DNA from: Entomomonas sp. E2T0
Lineage (GTDB): Bacteria; Pseudomonadota; Gammaproteobacteria; Pseudomonadales; Pseudomonadaceae
Reading direction: 5' to 3'
Length of the DNA stretch: 64,000 bases
NCBI RefSeq assembly: GCF_025985425.1
Contig: NZ_CP094972.1
Span: 806,001 to 870,000 of the forward strand
Part shown: one piece after another, positions 1-10,004 of the stretch
Numbering within the stretch: the stretch's first letter is position 1
Layout of the letters: every line of letters begins with the position of its first letter
Made by a program: the position numbers and the translations under genes
Notes under the pieces: model-generated
The model's database searches: none
The model's input: only the letters and a program-made list of their open reading frames with translations
What the model was told of the DNA's origin: nothing

Positions 1-355
1 ATATCATTTAGGTTCTAGAGGTATTGAATATGATCTAATACCTTGGTGTAAAGATCATCAAATGCCTATTATGGCCTACTGCCCAATTGCTCAAGGAGGT
101 ACTTTAAGAAAAGATCTTATGAATAATAAAATTGTTCAAGATATAGCTAAAGCAAAACAATGTACAACTGCCCAGTTATTATTAGCTTGGTGCATTCGTA
201 ATGGCAATGTTATTGCTATTCCAAAAGCTTCTAATAAAACTCATGTACACGAAAATGCCCAAGCTTCTACTATTAGCTTTAATCAAGATGAATTAGATTT
301 GTTAGATAGCATATTTACTCCACCTAAACATAAAATACATTTAGACATTGTATAA
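1..355 (+). CDS. Aldo/keto reductase, C-terminal part (5' end outside window)
   Basis: The reading frame is open from base 2 to the stop at 355, so this is the last ~117 residues of a gene that begins to the left. The visible protein contains RGIEYDLIPWC, then MPIMAYCPIAQGG, then AQLLLAWCIRNGNVIAIPKAS, which is the late barrel and NADPH-binding end of aldo/keto reductases. The wording is closest to the YeaE/methylglyoxal reductase type. These are cytosolic NADPH-dependent carbonyl reductases; the substrate cannot be read from this fragment. It is convergent with recF. In pseudomonads recF is normally followed by gyrB, so its position here is unusual. Confidence 0.85.
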   Translation, partial: YHLGSRGIEYDLIPWCKDHQMPIMAYCPIAQGGTLRKDLMNNKIVQDIAKAKQCTTAQLLLAWCIRNGNVIAIPKASNKTHVHENAQASTISFNQDELDLLDSIFTPPKHKIHLDIV

Positions 356-376
356 AAAATTATATTTATAAAAAAA

Positions 377-392
377 TGTTTCACGTGAAACA
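377..392. other. parS: parS centromere site 1
   Basis: A perfect 16-bp palindrome, TGTTTCACGTGAAACA, lies just after the reductase stop codon. This is the consensus bound by chromosomal ParB in many bacteria, including Pseudomonas. The parA and parB genes are present in this window at 37.3-39.0 kb, which supports the assignment. Confidence 0.93.
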
Positions 393-494
393 GAAGTAAT
401 TCCATTAGTGAATTATAAAATTTATAAATTACTCAAATAATATAAGATTTCAGTGGTAGGATTTTTTGCTAAAACAGCTTAAGTTTTTAACCTA

Positions 495-1583
495 TTACAT
501 TAATTGAATATTACCTTGTTTCACGTGAAACAATGCAATCTCAGTTTTTTCTTTCCATATATTAAATAAAGGTTCTTTTTCAACACCTGTAATAAATATT
601 TGGCATTCCAAATCTTCTAATAATTTACAAAGAGCTTTTCTATGTTGTTCATCTAATTCAGATGCAAGATCATCTATTAAGTAAATGACTTGTCCTTTTT
701 TATAATTATTAATTAGATAACCTTGTGCTATTTTTAAGGCACATACTACTAATTTCTGCTGTCCTCTAGAAAGTACATCAGCTGCATTATAACCATCTAA
801 TTTTAAGCGTAAATCAGCACGTTGTGAGCCTGCTTGAGTATGTCCTAATTGCTGATCTCTTTCTAAATTATTAGTAAGTATTTGCTGTAAACTACTGTCC
901 TTATCCCAACCACGATAATAACTTAAAGAAAAATTTTTAATATCTAATAATTCAATTAATATTTTATCAAAAATAGGTTTAAGTTCTTCTATATAAGCTT
1001 TTCGATAATTATCTATTTCTTCACTAGCCTGACAAAATTCATGATTCCAAACTTCTAGTTCTTTTAAATTATTTCTACCTTGTCTTAACCAAGAATTTCT
1101 TTGTTTTAAAGATTTTTGTACTCGTTGCCAAGCAGATAGAAATCTTTGTTCAGCATGGAATACACCCCAATCTATAAATTGCCTTCTTAATTTGGGTGAA
1201 CCTTCTAATAATCTAAAACTATCAGGATTGATAATTTGTAAGGGCAAAATATCTGCCAATTGTACTGTTGTACGAATATTTTGATTATTTATTCTTATTT
1301 GTAATTCACTTTGTTTATTACGGTTTATTCCTAATTGATGAATAATATGTTCATTCTGCTTAACTTGACCAAAAATAGTACAATCATTTTTATCATAATT
1401 AATAACTGTATTTATTTTATGACTACGAAAAGAACGAGCTAATCCTAATAAATGAATAGCCTCTAAGACAGAGGTTTTACCACTGCCATTAGCACCATAA
1501 AAAATATTTACACGAGGAGAAAGAGATAATGTTACTGGCTCTAAGTTACGTAAACCAGTAACATCTAAACGAATAACAGACAT
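495..1583 (-). CDS. recF: DNA replication/repair protein RecF
   Basis: SMC-like ATPase that binds gapped or stalled-fork DNA and helps RecOR load RecA. The 362 residues match the family length. The Walker A motif GANGSGKTS is at residues 30-38. The ABC-type signature LSRGQQKLV is at about 270, and a Walker [11 protein letters not shown] follows near 300. It lies 6 bp after dnaN on the same strand, as in the standard dnaA-dnaN-recF operon. The last ~22 codons contain a perfect parS palindrome read as LFHVKQ, so the centromere site is embedded in the coding sequence. No gyrB follows. Confidence 0.97.
   Translation of the reverse strand: MSVIRLDVTGLRNLEPVTLSLSPRVNIFYGANGSGKTSVLEAIHLLGLARSFRSHKINTVINYDKNDCTIFGQVKQNEHIIHQLGINRNKQSELQIRINNQNIRTTVQLADILPLQIINPDSFRLLEGSPKLRRQFIDWGVFHAEQRFLSAWQRVQKSLKQRNSWLRQGRNNLKELEVWNHEFCQASEEIDNYRKAYIEELKPIFDKILIELLDIKNFSLSYYRGWDKDSSLQQILTNNLERDQQLGHTQAGSQRADLRLKLDGYNAADVLSRGQQKLVVCALKIAQGYLINNYKKGQVIYLIDDLASELDEQHRKALCKLLEDLECQIFITGVEKEPLFNIWKEKTEIALFHVKQGNIQLM
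517..532. other. parS: parS centromere site 2 (inside recF)
   Basis: A second perfect TGTTTCACGTGAAACA, 140 bp from the first. It falls in the C-terminal codons of recF, where it encodes the tail residues LFHVKQ. The two sites lie about 4 kb from oriC, within the range expected for origin-proximal ParB loading sites. Confidence 0.93.
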
Positions 1584-1589
1584 TTAACC

Positions 1590-2699
1590 TTATAAACGCA
1601 TGGGCATTACAACATAAGAAGAATCATCATTAGTTTCTTCTTGAATTAATGCACTGCTATTTGAATCAGCTAAGAATATACGTACTTTTTCTGTACTGAT
1701 TACATTTAATACATCCAATAAATAACTTACATTAAAACCAATTTCTAAAGAAGCACCTGTATATTCTACAGCAATTTCTTCTTCTGCTTCTTCTTGTTCA
1801 GGGTTATTTGCTTGTATTTTCAATAAGTTATTTTCAAGATTTAAACGAATACCACGATATTTTTCATTAGATAAAATAGCCGCACGTGTAAATGATTCTT
1901 TTAATGACTGACGATCTGCTATTACTAATTTATCACTACCTTTAGGTAATACTCTTTCATAATCTGGGAATTTACCATCAATTAATTTTGAAGTGAATGT
2001 AAAATGACCAGTAGTTGCACGAATATGATGCTCACCTAATACAATAGATAACTTAGCTTCTTGATCTGTAAGTAGTTTTACTAGTTCTAAGATAGCTTTA
2101 CGAGGTAATATAATTTGTTGCTTTTCAGCAATAGCACCATTTAATTCTAAAGGAACAGAACAAACCGCCATACGATGACCATCTGTAGTTACCGTTCTTA
2201 AATGGCTATCACTTAGCTCCAATAGCATACCATTTAAATAGTAACGTACATCTTGTTGAGCCATAGCAAAACTAGTATGTTCAATAATTCGACGCAATTT
2301 ACTTTGTTCAACTTCAAAGGTTAAAGAAGTTGGACCATCTTCTACAGTAGGAAAATCATTAGCAGGTAAAGTAGATAATGTAAACTTTGAACGTCCTGCT
2401 TTAATTAATAGCTTTTGATCATCTAATTTAATATCAATCATAGATTCACTAGGCAAACTACGACAGATATCCATTAATTTTTTAGCTGGTACAGTAATTT
2501 CACCTACTTCAGTAACATTTTCTAAAGCTACTCTACCAATCAATTCAACTTCTAAATCAGTACCTAATAAAGATAGTTGATTATTTTCTACTGTTAACAA
2601 CACATTAGAAAGTATAGGTAATGTATGACGACGCTCTACAACGCCTGTCACTAGCTGTAAAGGTGTTAATAACTGTTCACGTTGAATACTAAAATGCAT
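1590..2699 (-). CDS. dnaN: DNA polymerase III beta subunit (sliding clamp)
   Basis: Forms the dimeric ring that tethers DNA polymerase III to DNA. The protein has 369 residues, the usual size, and the typical opening MHFSIQREQLLTPLQLVTGVVERR. It ends SSYVVMPMRL, matching the conserved C-terminal tail that forms part of the protein-binding pocket. Three repeated clamp domains fit within the length. It is the middle gene of the leftward dnaA-dnaN-recF set, with 121 bp between it and dnaA that could hold its own promoter. Confidence 0.98.
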   Translation of the reverse strand: MHFSIQREQLLTPLQLVTGVVERRHTLPILSNVLLTVENNQLSLLGTDLEVELIGRVALENVTEVGEITVPAKKLMDICRSLPSESMIDIKLDDQKLLIKAGRSKFTLSTLPANDFPTVEDGPTSLTFEVEQSKLRRIIEHTSFAMAQQDVRYYLNGMLLELSDSHLRTVTTDGHRMAVCSVPLELNGAIAEKQQIILPRKAILELVKLLTDQEAKLSIVLGEHHIRATTGHFTFTSKLIDGKFPDYERVLPKGSDKLVIADRQSLKESFTRAAILSNEKYRGIRLNLENNLLKIQANNPEQEEAEEEIAVEYTGASLEIGFNVSYLLDVLNVISTEKVRIFLADSNSSALIQEETNDDSSYVVMPMRL

Positions 2700-2820
2700 G
2701 TTTATAACCCTGTTGATATTTGCTCAAAACGTCCCAGTTATCCCTATACTTTCCATAAGCTAATTTAAACTAGCTAATTTTGCCTTTTCTTGCTCATTCG
2801 CGCAAGTTAATAGTTTTTAA

Positions 2821-4245
2821 TTAGGTAGTTAATGTACGTAATAAGTTTTTATAATCTTCAAGAATATCTACATCAAGCTTTTTAAGCTCTTCAATTTTAC
2901 GACAAGCGTGTAATACAGTTGTATGGTCTTTACCACCAAAAGCATTACCAATCTCAGGTAAACTATGATTAGTAAGTTCTTTGGCTAAAGCCATAGCTAC
3001 TTGTCGAGGCCTTGCAACAGATCTAGAACGACGCTTAGATAATAAATCAGATACTTTTATTTTATAATATTCTGCAACTGTACGTTGAATATTATCAATA
3101 CTTATTAACTTATCCTGTAAAGCTAATAAATCCTTCAATGCTTCCTTTATTAGCTCAATGGTAATAGGTTTACCCGTAAACTGAGCATGAGCCATTACCC
3201 GCTTTAAAGAGCCCTCTAATTCACGCACGTTTGAGCGTATACGCTGTGCTATAAAAAAAGCATCATGTTGGTTAAGATCTATCTTAGCTTGCTCTGCTTT
3301 CTTCATTAAAATAGCTACTCTAGTCTCCAATTCAGGAGGCTCTATAGCTACTGTTAACCCCCAGCCAAAACGAGACTTTAATCGTTCTTCTAAGCCATCA
3401 ATTTCTTTAGGATAACGATCGCTAGTTAAAATAATTTGTTGACCACCTTCTAATAAGGCGTTAAAAGTATGGAAGAACTCTTCCTGCGAACGTTCTTTAT
3501 TAGCAAAAAACTGGATATCATCAATTAATAAAGCATCTACAGATCTATAAAACTTTTTAAAATCATTAATAGCATTCATTTGTAACGCTTTCACCATATC
3601 CGCTACAAAACGCTCTGAATGCAAATAAACTATCTTAGCATCAGGTTTTTTGGTCAGCATATAATTACCAACCGCATGCATTAAGTGAGTTTTACCAAGA
3701 CCAACTCCACCATAAAGAAATAGTGGATTATAACCATGCTTCATATTATCAGCTACTTGCCAAGCAGCTGCTCTAGCCATTTGATTGGACTTACCCTCTA
3801 CAAAATTATCAAAGGTAAATTGCTTATTTAAATAGTTAGAATGATGTAATTTTGTGATTTCAACTTGTTCTTCACTAATATCACCATCTATTATTCTATT
3901 AGATATATCTACAATATTTCTTTCAGTTATTTTTTTTGTAGATTTAACAGAAGACAATTTCTCAGTTTTATTAGCAGCTGTTTTAGTAGTAACAGCAGCA
4001 CTTTTACTGCCTATAGTTAATGTTATATTAGGAGGTGCATCAGCTGAACGTTCAATAATAAGTTCTTGTAAACGAGAAAAATATTTTTCATTTACCCAAT
4101 CCAATACGAAACGATTGGGTGCATAAATGATTAAACCATCATTATTTACATCAACCTGTAACGGTCTTATCCAAGTATTAAATTGTTGACTTGGTAATTC
4201 ATCACCTAAAATATTAATACATTGTTGCCAAAGATCTAATAACAC
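2821..4245 (-). CDS. dnaA: Chromosomal replication initiator DnaA
   Basis: AAA+ ATPase that binds DnaA boxes and opens oriC. A longer frame starts at a TTG at 4257, but I prefer the GTG at 4245. It gives the usual opening MLLDLWQQC, and a GAG lies about 8 bases upstream, whereas the TTG has no ribosome site. This gives 474 residues. Domain I includes [15 protein letters not shown]. The Walker A motif GGVGLGKT is at about 179-186, a Walker [11 protein letters not shown] follows, and the DNA-binding signature [13 protein letters not shown] is near the C-terminus. The linker at about 75-140 is poorly conserved, as is normal. It reads away from oriC. Confidence 0.97.
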   Translation of the reverse strand: MLLDLWQQCINILGDELPSQQFNTWIRPLQVDVNNDGLIIYAPNRFVLDWVNEKYFSRLQELIIERSADAPPNITLTIGSKSAAVTTKTAANKTEKLSSVKSTKKITERNIVDISNRIIDGDISEEQVEITKLHHSNYLNKQFTFDNFVEGKSNQMARAAAWQVADNMKHGYNPLFLYGGVGLGKTHLMHAVGNYMLTKKPDAKIVYLHSERFVADMVKALQMNAINDFKKFYRSVDALLIDDIQFFANKERSQEEFFHTFNALLEGGQQIILTSDRYPKEIDGLEERLKSRFGWGLTVAIEPPELETRVAILMKKAEQAKIDLNQHDAFFIAQRIRSNVRELEGSLKRVMAHAQFTGKPITIELIKEALKDLLALQDKLISIDNIQRTVAEYYKIKVSDLLSKRRSRSVARPRQVAMALAKELTNHSLPEIGNAFGGKDHTTVLHACRKIEELKKLDVDILEDYKNLLRTLTT

Positions 4246-4257
4246 AATATAGCTCAA

Positions 4258-4734
4258 CTGATAAATAAATAGACATTCTAACGGCTCTAAGAAAAGTTAT
4301 CCACAGCTAAATACTATTAAAAATAAAATAAATAGTTGTAAAGTAAAGCTGTGCATAAATAAGCTTAAACTACCTTTATAAAGTGTAAATAAAACAGTGG
4401 ATAAATCTACTGTGAATAAAAGTACTATTTATCCACAGTTAAACTACATCTAAAACACATCTTTCTCATAGAATATAAACATCTTTATAAAACACTATAC
4501 TCATTATATAGTAAGACTTATATAAAGTTATTAACAGATTATTAGCTTACTAATAAAAACAATATAAATAATCTTTTAAATACATATATATTTTATATTT
4601 ATTATTTTATTACACGTAAAATAAACTTTTTTATGTAAAGTACTATTTATTGTTTGACCTTCTGCTCAGCTTCAAATAAAATTGCTGGCTCTTTAAAATT
4701 AGGTGTCCTTTTTTGAACACAAGGTAACATTAAT
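4258..4734. other. oriC: Replication origin oriC (dnaA-rpmH intergenic)
   Basis: This 477-bp gap between divergent dnaA and rpmH contains clustered DnaA boxes of consensus TTATNCACA. Exact matches are at 4297-4305 (+), 4350-4358 (-), 4411-4419 (-) and 4429-4437 (+). A one-mismatch copy, TTATCCACT on the minus strand, is at 4396-4404, and a weaker copy is near 4384-4392. To the right lies an almost pure A/T stretch, about 4540-4635, suited to be the unwinding element. The position between dnaA and rpmH is that of oriC in Pseudomonas. The rpmH promoter occupies the right end. Confidence 0.9.
4654..4682 (+). promoter_or_regulatory. rpmH operon promoter
   Basis: A -35 TTGACC (4654-4659) and a -10 TAAAAT (4677-4682) are separated by 17 bp, a good sigma-70 match. 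It lies ~50 bp upstream of the rpmH start and just right of the AT-rich part of oriC. No competing strong promoter is seen before rpmH. Confidence 0.7.
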
Positions 4735-4869
4735 ATGAAACGTACATTTCAACCTAGTAATATAAAACGTGCACGTGTACACGGTTTTCGCGCTCGTATG
4801 GCTACTAAAAGTGGTCGTCAAGTTCTTAATCGCCGTCGTGCTAAAGGTCGTAAACGTATTGCTATTTAA
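4735..4869 (+). CDS. rpmH: 50S ribosomal protein L34
   Basis: A 44-residue, very basic protein beginning [18 protein letters not shown] and ending [12 protein letters not shown], the textbook L34 sequence. It is part of the large ribosomal subunit. An AAGGTAA ribosome site lies ahead of the ATG. It is the first gene of the rpmH-rnpA-yidD-yidC cluster and is driven by the promoter at 4654-4682. Confidence 0.98.
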   Translation: MKRTFQPSNIKRARVHGFRARMATKSGRQVLNRRRAKGRKRIAI

Positions 4870-4877
4870 TTTTTATT

Positions 4878-5255
4878 GTGGTGAGTCACGACTTTTCCAA
4901 ACAAAAACGTTTGCTAGAAGCTGAACACTTTAAGCGTGTTTTTGACTCGCCAGATAAAAAACTATCAACAAGTTATATTTTACTACTTGTTTGTAAAAAT
5001 AATTTAAATCATCCTCGCTTAGGTCTAGTAATAGGCAAAAAAAGCGTAAAATTAGCAGTACAACGTAATCGACTAAAAAGACAAATACGAGAAGTATTTC
5101 GTCTAAATCAACATCTAATTGATACTTATGATGTTGTAGTGGTGGCGCGTAGAGGATTAGCTGAAATAGAAAATAATGAATTACAAGCACAATTCATTAA
5201 ATTTTGGAAAAAGCTTTCAGTTAAAAACTTTACAAATTCTGAAAATGGCGGCTGA
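4878..5255 (+). CDS. rnpA: Ribonuclease P protein component
   Basis: Basic protein cofactor of the RNase P ribozyme, which trims the 5' ends of tRNA precursors. It has 125 residues with the opening [21 protein letters not shown] and the RNR signature [15 protein letters not shown] at about 65-80. Two GTG codons in a row (4878 and 4881) can start it. Pseudomonas homologues begin MVS, which favours the first. It begins 8 bp after rpmH and its stop overlaps the reading frame leading into yidD, so coupled translation is likely. Confidence 0.96.
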   Translation: MVSHDFSKQKRLLEAEHFKRVFDSPDKKLSTSYILLLVCKNNLNHPRLGLVIGKKSVKLAVQRNRLKRQIREVFRLNQHLIDTYDVVVVARRGLAEIENNELQAQFIKFWKKLSVKNFTNSENGG

Positions 5256-5256
5256 T

Positions 5257-5499
5257 ATGCGTAAAGTAGCATTATTGTCCATAAAGTTTTACCAGTATGC
5301 TATTAGTCCGTTAATGGCAAGTCACTGTCGTTTTTATCCTAGCTGTTCTTGTTATACTTATGAAGCAATTGAACAGTATGGTTTGCTACATGGTAGCTAT
5401 TTAGGAGTTCGCCGTTTACTCCGCTGTCATCCATGGAATCCAGGTGGTTATGATCCGGTTCCTCCTAAAAACACCTCTAAACATTCAATTGAAGATTAA
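5257..5499 (+). CDS. yidD: Membrane protein insertion efficiency factor YidD
   Basis: Small membrane-associated protein that aids YidC-dependent insertion. I choose the ATG at 5257, giving 80 residues starting [19 protein letters not shown], because homologues start there. The frame is open further upstream but overlaps rnpA. The conserved cysteine-rich core [19 protein letters not shown] and the [14 protein letters not shown] signature are both present. It begins 1 bp after the rnpA stop and is followed 6 bp later by yidC, the usual order. Confidence 0.95.
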   Translation: MRKVALLSIKFYQYAISPLMASHCRFYPSCSCYTYEAIEQYGLLHGSYLGVRRLLRCHPWNPGGYDPVPPKNTSKHSIED

Positions 5500-5505
5500 A
5501 TAACT

Positions 5506-7314
5506 ATGGATATTCAACGTCCTATCTTATTAGTTGCATTAGCTGTTGTGGCTTATTTAATATTACTACAATGGAATGATGATTATCATAAAGTTCCTAA
5601 TGAAGAAGGGACTCAAACAGCGCAAGTAACTCAAAATGTGCAGAATTCTACTGGTGAAAATAATATTGAGTCAGATATTCATCAGCCTGCACCTACTACT
5701 GGTGAAAATGCTAATACTACAGAAAATCATCAAGTTACTGTGCCTAATCAACCAATTGCCACTTCTACTAATGGTCAATTTATAGAAGTAGAAACGGATA
5801 TTTTAAAACTTAAAATTAATCCAAAAGGTGGTGATGTTGTTGAGTTAGATTTAAAAGCTTATCCAAAAGCTTTAAATACACCTAATACGCCTTTCAGATT
5901 ATTTAGTAATTCTGGAGAAGTTTTATATACCGCAGGAAGTAGGGTATTTTCCACTTCTAATAATAATGTTGTTCCTGTTTATCAAACTGAACAACAAAGT
6001 TATAAATTAGCTGATGGTCAAAAAGAATTAAAAGTTAATTTAACTTATACAAAAGATGGTATTAATTACGTTAAAACTTATACCTTCTTACGTGGCATGG
6101 ATGAAGCTTGTGCTAGTAAAAAGAAAAATAGGGTAGGTTGTGTAGATCCAGCTGCTTATCGTATAGGTGTTAATTATCAAATTACCAATAATACAGATAA
6201 AGCTTGGCAAGGTTATTTCTTAGCTTCCTTAACTCGTAACAATGCTGGTGATCCTTCTTCTACAACAGCTACCAGTATGACAACGTTCTTAGGTATGGCC
6301 TATTGGACACCTGATAAACCTTATACTAGAATTGCTATTAAAGATGTTGATAAGATTATGCAGGTTGCTACACAGAAGAAAGCAGAAGGAAATCTTAATT
6401 ACTTACCTTTACCTTCAGCAACTGTACAAGGTGGTTGGATAGCTTGGTTACAACATTACTTTGTAACAGCTTGGGTAGGGGATAAGAGCGAAAACCATGT
6501 AGTTAAAACTTATAAAGATCAACAAGGTAATTATATAGTTAGTTTTACTACGCCATTAGTTACAGCACCTGCTGGTGGTCAAGTAAATGAAGATTTTACG
6601 CTTTATGCAGGCCCTAAATTACAAGATAGTTTAAAAGAATTATCACCAGGCTTAGATTTAACCATTGATTATGGTATTTTAAGTATGATTGGTAAGCCTA
6701 TTTTCTGGTTACTACAAGTTATTCATAATATTGTAGGCAATTGGGGATGGTCGATTATTGTATTAACTATTATTATTAAATTAATATTCTTCCCGTTATC
6801 TGCAACTAGTTATAAATCTATGGCTAGAATGCGTGCAGCATCACCAAAAATGCAGTCTATTAGAGAGCGCTATGGTGATGATAGACAGAAAATGTCTGAG
6901 CAAATGATGAAATTATATAAGGAAGAAAAACTTAATCCATTAAGCGGATGTTTACCCATTGTTATCCAAATGCCTGTGTTTATTGCTTTATATTGGGTAT
7001 TATTGGAAAGTGTGGAAATACGTCAAGCACCATGGCTAGGTTGGATTCATGATTTATCAACAAGCGATCCATACTTAATATTACCTATTATTATGGGTGC
7101 TACTATGTTCTTCCAACAAAGATTAAACCCTGCACCACCTGATCCAATACAAGCAAAAGTATTTAAGATGATGCCTATTATCTTTACTTTCTTCTTTATT
7201 TGGTTCCCAGCAGGTTTAGTATTATACTGGGTTGTGAATAACGTCTTATCAATTGCTCAACAGTGGGTTATTACTCGACAAATTGAGAATTTGAAAAAGA
7301 AACCAACAAACTAA
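5506..7314 (+). CDS. yidC: Membrane protein insertase YidC
   Basis: Inner-membrane insertase that works alone or with SecYEG. The 602 residues make a somewhat long gammaproteobacterial type: an N-terminal membrane helix (about 6-24), a variable Asn/Thr-rich linker to about 90, and a large periplasmic beta domain to about 370. The conserved five-helix core contains YKSMARMRAASPKMQ and LNPLSGCLPIVIQMPVFIALY. It is the last gene of the rpmH cluster, and a strong terminator follows at 7320. Confidence 0.97.
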   Translation: MDIQRPILLVALAVVAYLILLQWNDDYHKVPNEEGTQTAQVTQNVQNSTGENNIESDIHQPAPTTGENANTTENHQVTVPNQPIATSTNGQFIEVETDILKLKINPKGGDVVELDLKAYPKALNTPNTPFRLFSNSGEVLYTAGSRVFSTSNNNVVPVYQTEQQSYKLADGQKELKVNLTYTKDGINYVKTYTFLRGMDEACASKKKNRVGCVDPAAYRIGVNYQITNNTDKAWQGYFLASLTRNNAGDPSSTTATSMTTFLGMAYWTPDKPYTRIAIKDVDKIMQVATQKKAEGNLNYLPLPSATVQGGWIAWLQHYFVTAWVGDKSENHVVKTYKDQQGNYIVSFTTPLVTAPAGGQVNEDFTLYAGPKLQDSLKELSPGLDLTIDYGILSMIGKPIFWLLQVIHNIVGNWGWSIIVLTIIIKLIFFPLSATSYKSMARMRAASPKMQSIRERYGDDRQKMSEQMMKLYKEEKLNPLSGCLPIVIQMPVFIALYWVLLESVEIRQAPWLGWIHDLSTSDPYLILPIIMGATMFFQQRLNPAPPDPIQAKVFKMMPIIFTFFFIWFPAGLVLYWVVNNVLSIAQQWVITRQIENLKKKPTN

Positions 7315-7319
7315 AATAA

Positions 7320-7343
7320 AAAACGCCCCGATAGGGGCGTTTT
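7320..7343 (+). terminator. Rho-independent terminator after yidC
   Basis: A perfect 10-bp stem, AAAACGCCCC / GGGGCGTTTT, with a GATA loop ends in four T residues. Because the stem is symmetric it could also work on the other strand. It separates the rpmH-yidC operon from mnmE, whose start is only 18 bp further. Confidence 0.9.
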
Positions 7344-7361
7344 ACTTGGATAGTTAAAAAT

Positions 7362-8732
7362 ATGATTTATACTAAAGATACTATTGTTGCCATTGCGACT
7401 GCACAGGGTAGGGGAAGTGTAGGTATTGTTAGGGTATCTGGTTCTTTAGCTAAAACTATCGCTTTAAAACTATCTAAACAAACAGATTTAAAAGCTAGAC
7501 ATGCTTATTATGGCCCTTGGTTTGATAATCAAGATCAAATAATAGACCAAGGTATTTTATTATTTTTTGCTGCACCAAACTCATTTACTGGTGAAGACAT
7601 ATTAGAATTACAAGGCCATGGTGGGCCTGTAGTATTAGATTTATTATTAGAAACTTGTTTAAGCTTTGGAGCAAGGCAAGCTAGACCAGGGGAGTTTAGT
7701 GAACGAGCTTTTTTGAATGATAAATTAGATTTAGCACAAGCAGAAGCTATTGCAGATTTAATTGATGCCAGTTCTAAGCAAGCTGCTCGTAATGCCTTGC
7801 GTTCTCTACAAGGTGAATTTTCGAATAAAGTACATGCACTTACTGAAAGTTTAATAGCTTTAAGAATTTATGTAGAAGCTGCTATTGATTTTCCTGAAGA
7901 AGAAATTGATTTTTTATCTGAGGGTAATGTATTAACTCAAGTACAACAATTATTAGAACAGTTAGAAAAAGTAGCAAGAGAAGCTTCACAAGGTGCTTTA
8001 TTACGTGATGGTATGAATGTAGTAATAGCAGGTCTACCTAATGCAGGTAAATCTAGTCTATTAAATGCTTTAGCAGGTCGTGAAGCAGCAATTGTTACTG
8101 ATATAGAAGGTACCACTAGAGATATTCTTAAAGAACATATTCAAATAGATGGAATGCCTTTACATATTATTGATACTGCAGGTTTAAGAGATACTAATGA
8201 TCCTGTGGAAAAGATAGGGGTAGAACGTGCTTTATTAGCTATTACTGAAGCAGATAGAATATTATTAGTAGTAGATTCTACAAAACCAGAAGTAGCAAAT
8301 CCATTGAGTGTTTGGCCAAGTTTTTTAAATCCAAAGCCTGCTATGGAAAAAGTAACTGTTATCTGTAATAAAGCAGATCTAAGCTATAAACAAATAGAAT
8401 TAATTGTTAATAAAGATGGGCATACTACGATCTATTTAAGTGCTAAAGGGAATCAAGGAATAGATTTACTAAGAGAACATTTAAAAGCATGTATGGGTTA
8501 TGAACATACATCAGAAAGTAGCTTTAGTGCACGTCGTCGTCATTTACAAGCATTGCAAGAAGCACATGAAGCCATACAACATGGTTATAAGCAATTAGTA
8601 GAGCAGAGAGCAGGGGAACTGTTAGCTGAAGATTTAAGACAAGCTCAGCAAGCATTAGGCACTATTACAGGCACATTTACCTCAGATGATTTATTGGGTA
8701 GGATATTTTCAAGCTTTTGTATAGGAAAATAA
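7362..8732 (+). CDS. mnmE: tRNA uridine-5-carboxymethylaminomethyl GTPase MnmE
   Basis: Partner of MnmG in modifying the wobble uridine (U34) of certain tRNAs. It has 456 residues. The N-terminal formyl-folate binding domain covers about 1-120, with [21 protein letters not shown] at its start. A helical domain follows, then an inserted G domain with Walker [10 protein letters not shown] at 224-232, DTAG, and NKAD. The C-terminal CIGK carries the catalytic cysteine. The usual neighbour mnmG is ~26 kb away in this genome. The start lies just after the yidC terminator, so its promoter must overlap the hairpin or it depends on read-through. Confidence 0.97.
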   Translation: MIYTKDTIVAIATAQGRGSVGIVRVSGSLAKTIALKLSKQTDLKARHAYYGPWFDNQDQIIDQGILLFFAAPNSFTGEDILELQGHGGPVVLDLLLETCLSFGARQARPGEFSERAFLNDKLDLAQAEAIADLIDASSKQAARNALRSLQGEFSNKVHALTESLIALRIYVEAAIDFPEEEIDFLSEGNVLTQVQQLLEQLEKVAREASQGALLRDGMNVVIAGLPNAGKSSLLNALAGREAAIVTDIEGTTRDILKEHIQIDGMPLHIIDTAGLRDTNDPVEKIGVERALLAITEADRILLVVDSTKPEVANPLSVWPSFLNPKPAMEKVTVICNKADLSYKQIELIVNKDGHTTIYLSAKGNQGIDLLREHLKACMGYEHTSESSFSARRRHLQALQEAHEAIQHGYKQLVEQRAGELLAEDLRQAQQALGTITGTFTSDDLLGRIFSSFCIGK

Positions 8733-9010
8733 CAAATTTTTAAAAGTAGTATATTTATTAGTAATTACAAAAGATTTTTATTATTTATGTAACTTTTTCT
8801 ATTAATATTAATAAAATGATAATAATGTGATGAATATAACTAATTGATTTTTTAAGTTATAGTATTCTAATTGCAATAATTTTTAACTAAATTACTACAA
8901 TTTTTCGTTTGATAATACATATATCTACTAGACCTCAACTTACTATTTCATTATTAATGATATATAACAAAAAAATATATACAGTTATTAGATTTTTCAG
9001 AGGAAAAGAG

Positions 9011-9541
9011 ATGAAACTATTCTCATTATTTTTAACTGCAATTTTTTCATTAATATTGACAGCTTGTTCTACTAAACCACCTTCAAATGTAACCGTAGTC
9101 CAAAATTTTGATGCTAATCGTTATTTAGGTACTTGGTATGAAATAGCCCGACTTAATCATAGTTTTGAAAAAGATTTAGAACAAGTTACGGCTAATTACA
9201 AATTACGTAGTGATGGTGGTCTTGATGTAATTAACCGTGGTTATAATCCAAATAAAAAAGCATGGAAAGAGAGTGATGGTCGAGCTTATTTTGTAGATTC
9301 ACCTAATATAGCTTCACTTAAAGTTACTTTCTTTTGGCCAATTTATGGTGGTTATAACGTTATAGTTTTAGATGATAATTATCAATACGCTCTGGTTTGT
9401 GGCCCTAATAAAAACTATTTATGGATTTTATCGCGTACGCCAACTTTAGATCAGAATATTAAAGATAGCTTAGTTGCTAAAGCAAAAGAACTTGGTTTTG
9501 CAACAGAAGATTTAATATGGATTAAGCAAGGCGATATATAA
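9011..9541 (+). CDS. blc: Outer membrane lipoprotein Blc-type lipocalin
   Basis: Bacterial lipocalin that binds fatty acids or lysophospholipids at the outer membrane. The frame is open from 8909, but the ATG at 9011 follows a clear AGAGGAAAAGAG ribosome site and begins a lipoprotein signal with lipobox LTAC, lipidated Cys19. The mature domain has the lipocalin signature RYLGTWYEIARL, the second block SLKVTFFWPIYGGYNVI, and the third block NYLWILSRTP. At 176 residues the length is right for Blc. It stands alone between AT-rich spacers. Confidence 0.92.
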   Translation: MKLFSLFLTAIFSLILTACSTKPPSNVTVVQNFDANRYLGTWYEIARLNHSFEKDLEQVTANYKLRSDGGLDVINRGYNPNKKAWKESDGRAYFVDSPNIASLKVTFFWPIYGGYNVIVLDDNYQYALVCGPNKNYLWILSRTPTLDQNIKDSLVAKAKELGFATEDLIWIKQGDI

Positions 9542-9556
9542 ATTGATCTTTAGCAA

Positions 9557-9586
9557 CTGCCTAATTAGCTAAATGCTAATAGGCAG
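9557..9586. terminator. Possible bidirectional terminator between blc and the DUF4377 gene
   Basis: CTGCCTAATTAGC and GCTAATAGGCAG form a 12-bp stem with one bulged base and a TAAAT loop between two convergent genes. No T-run follows on either side, so an intrinsic terminator is plausible but not certain. Confidence 0.45.
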
Positions 9587-9626
9587 CATACTATGGAATT
9601 AAACAATATAAACTAGCAGTAATAAA

Positions 9627-10004
9627 TTAATTATTAACTATTTTTTGTTTATTAATGATTTTTACTAAAGTCCACTGTAATGATGAGGCATCAGCAGGAA
9701 TAGGTTCAGGTTTTTTAGTAACATTTACTTCAAGTTGGTAATTATAACCAGGCTCAAAAGTAAAACCATCAATAGAGCCATAAAAGAATTCCCATTCTGT
9801 TTGGCCTTGTTCCTTAATTTTCATACATTTCATAGGAGCAACACCTGTACAATCAACTAAGTAAGGAGCTACTTCAATATGTTTAGTAGTCATAGGCTTG
9901 GTATTATCCTTTTGACAGGCAGTTAATAGTAATATTGAGAAAATTAATAAAGTAAATTTTTTTAAATAATTACAATTAGTTATCCATGATTTTAAAATAT
10001 TCAT
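9627..10004 (-). CDS. DUF4377 domain lipoprotein
   Basis: A 125-residue exported protein with lipobox LTAC and lipidated Cys30. The body, VAPYLVDCTGVAPMKCMKI followed by FEPGYNYQLEV, matches the DUF4377 family. That family is often fused or linked to HslJ/META-type envelope-stress proteins. Two cysteines at about 52 and 60 could form a disulfide. The function is unknown. It is a single gene, convergent with blc, and its upstream side faces the 283-bp gap that holds a large imperfect palindrome. Confidence 0.75.
   Translation of the reverse strand: MNILKSWITNCNYLKKFTLLIFSILLLTACQKDNTKPMTTKHIEVAPYLVDCTGVAPMKCMKIKEQGQTEWEFFYGSIDGFTFEPGYNYQLEVNVTKKPEPIPADASSLQWTLVKIINKQKIVNN

Noticed and set aside
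3854-4126. 90-residue frame on the plus strand over dnaA
   Set aside because: It lies fully inside dnaA in another frame and has no ribosome site; a shadow of the variable linker region.
8733-9010. Additional gene upstream of blc from the long open frame starting at 8909
   Set aside because: The extra codons are AT-rich, have no ribosome site and would bury the lipoprotein signal; I see nothing coding in this gap.
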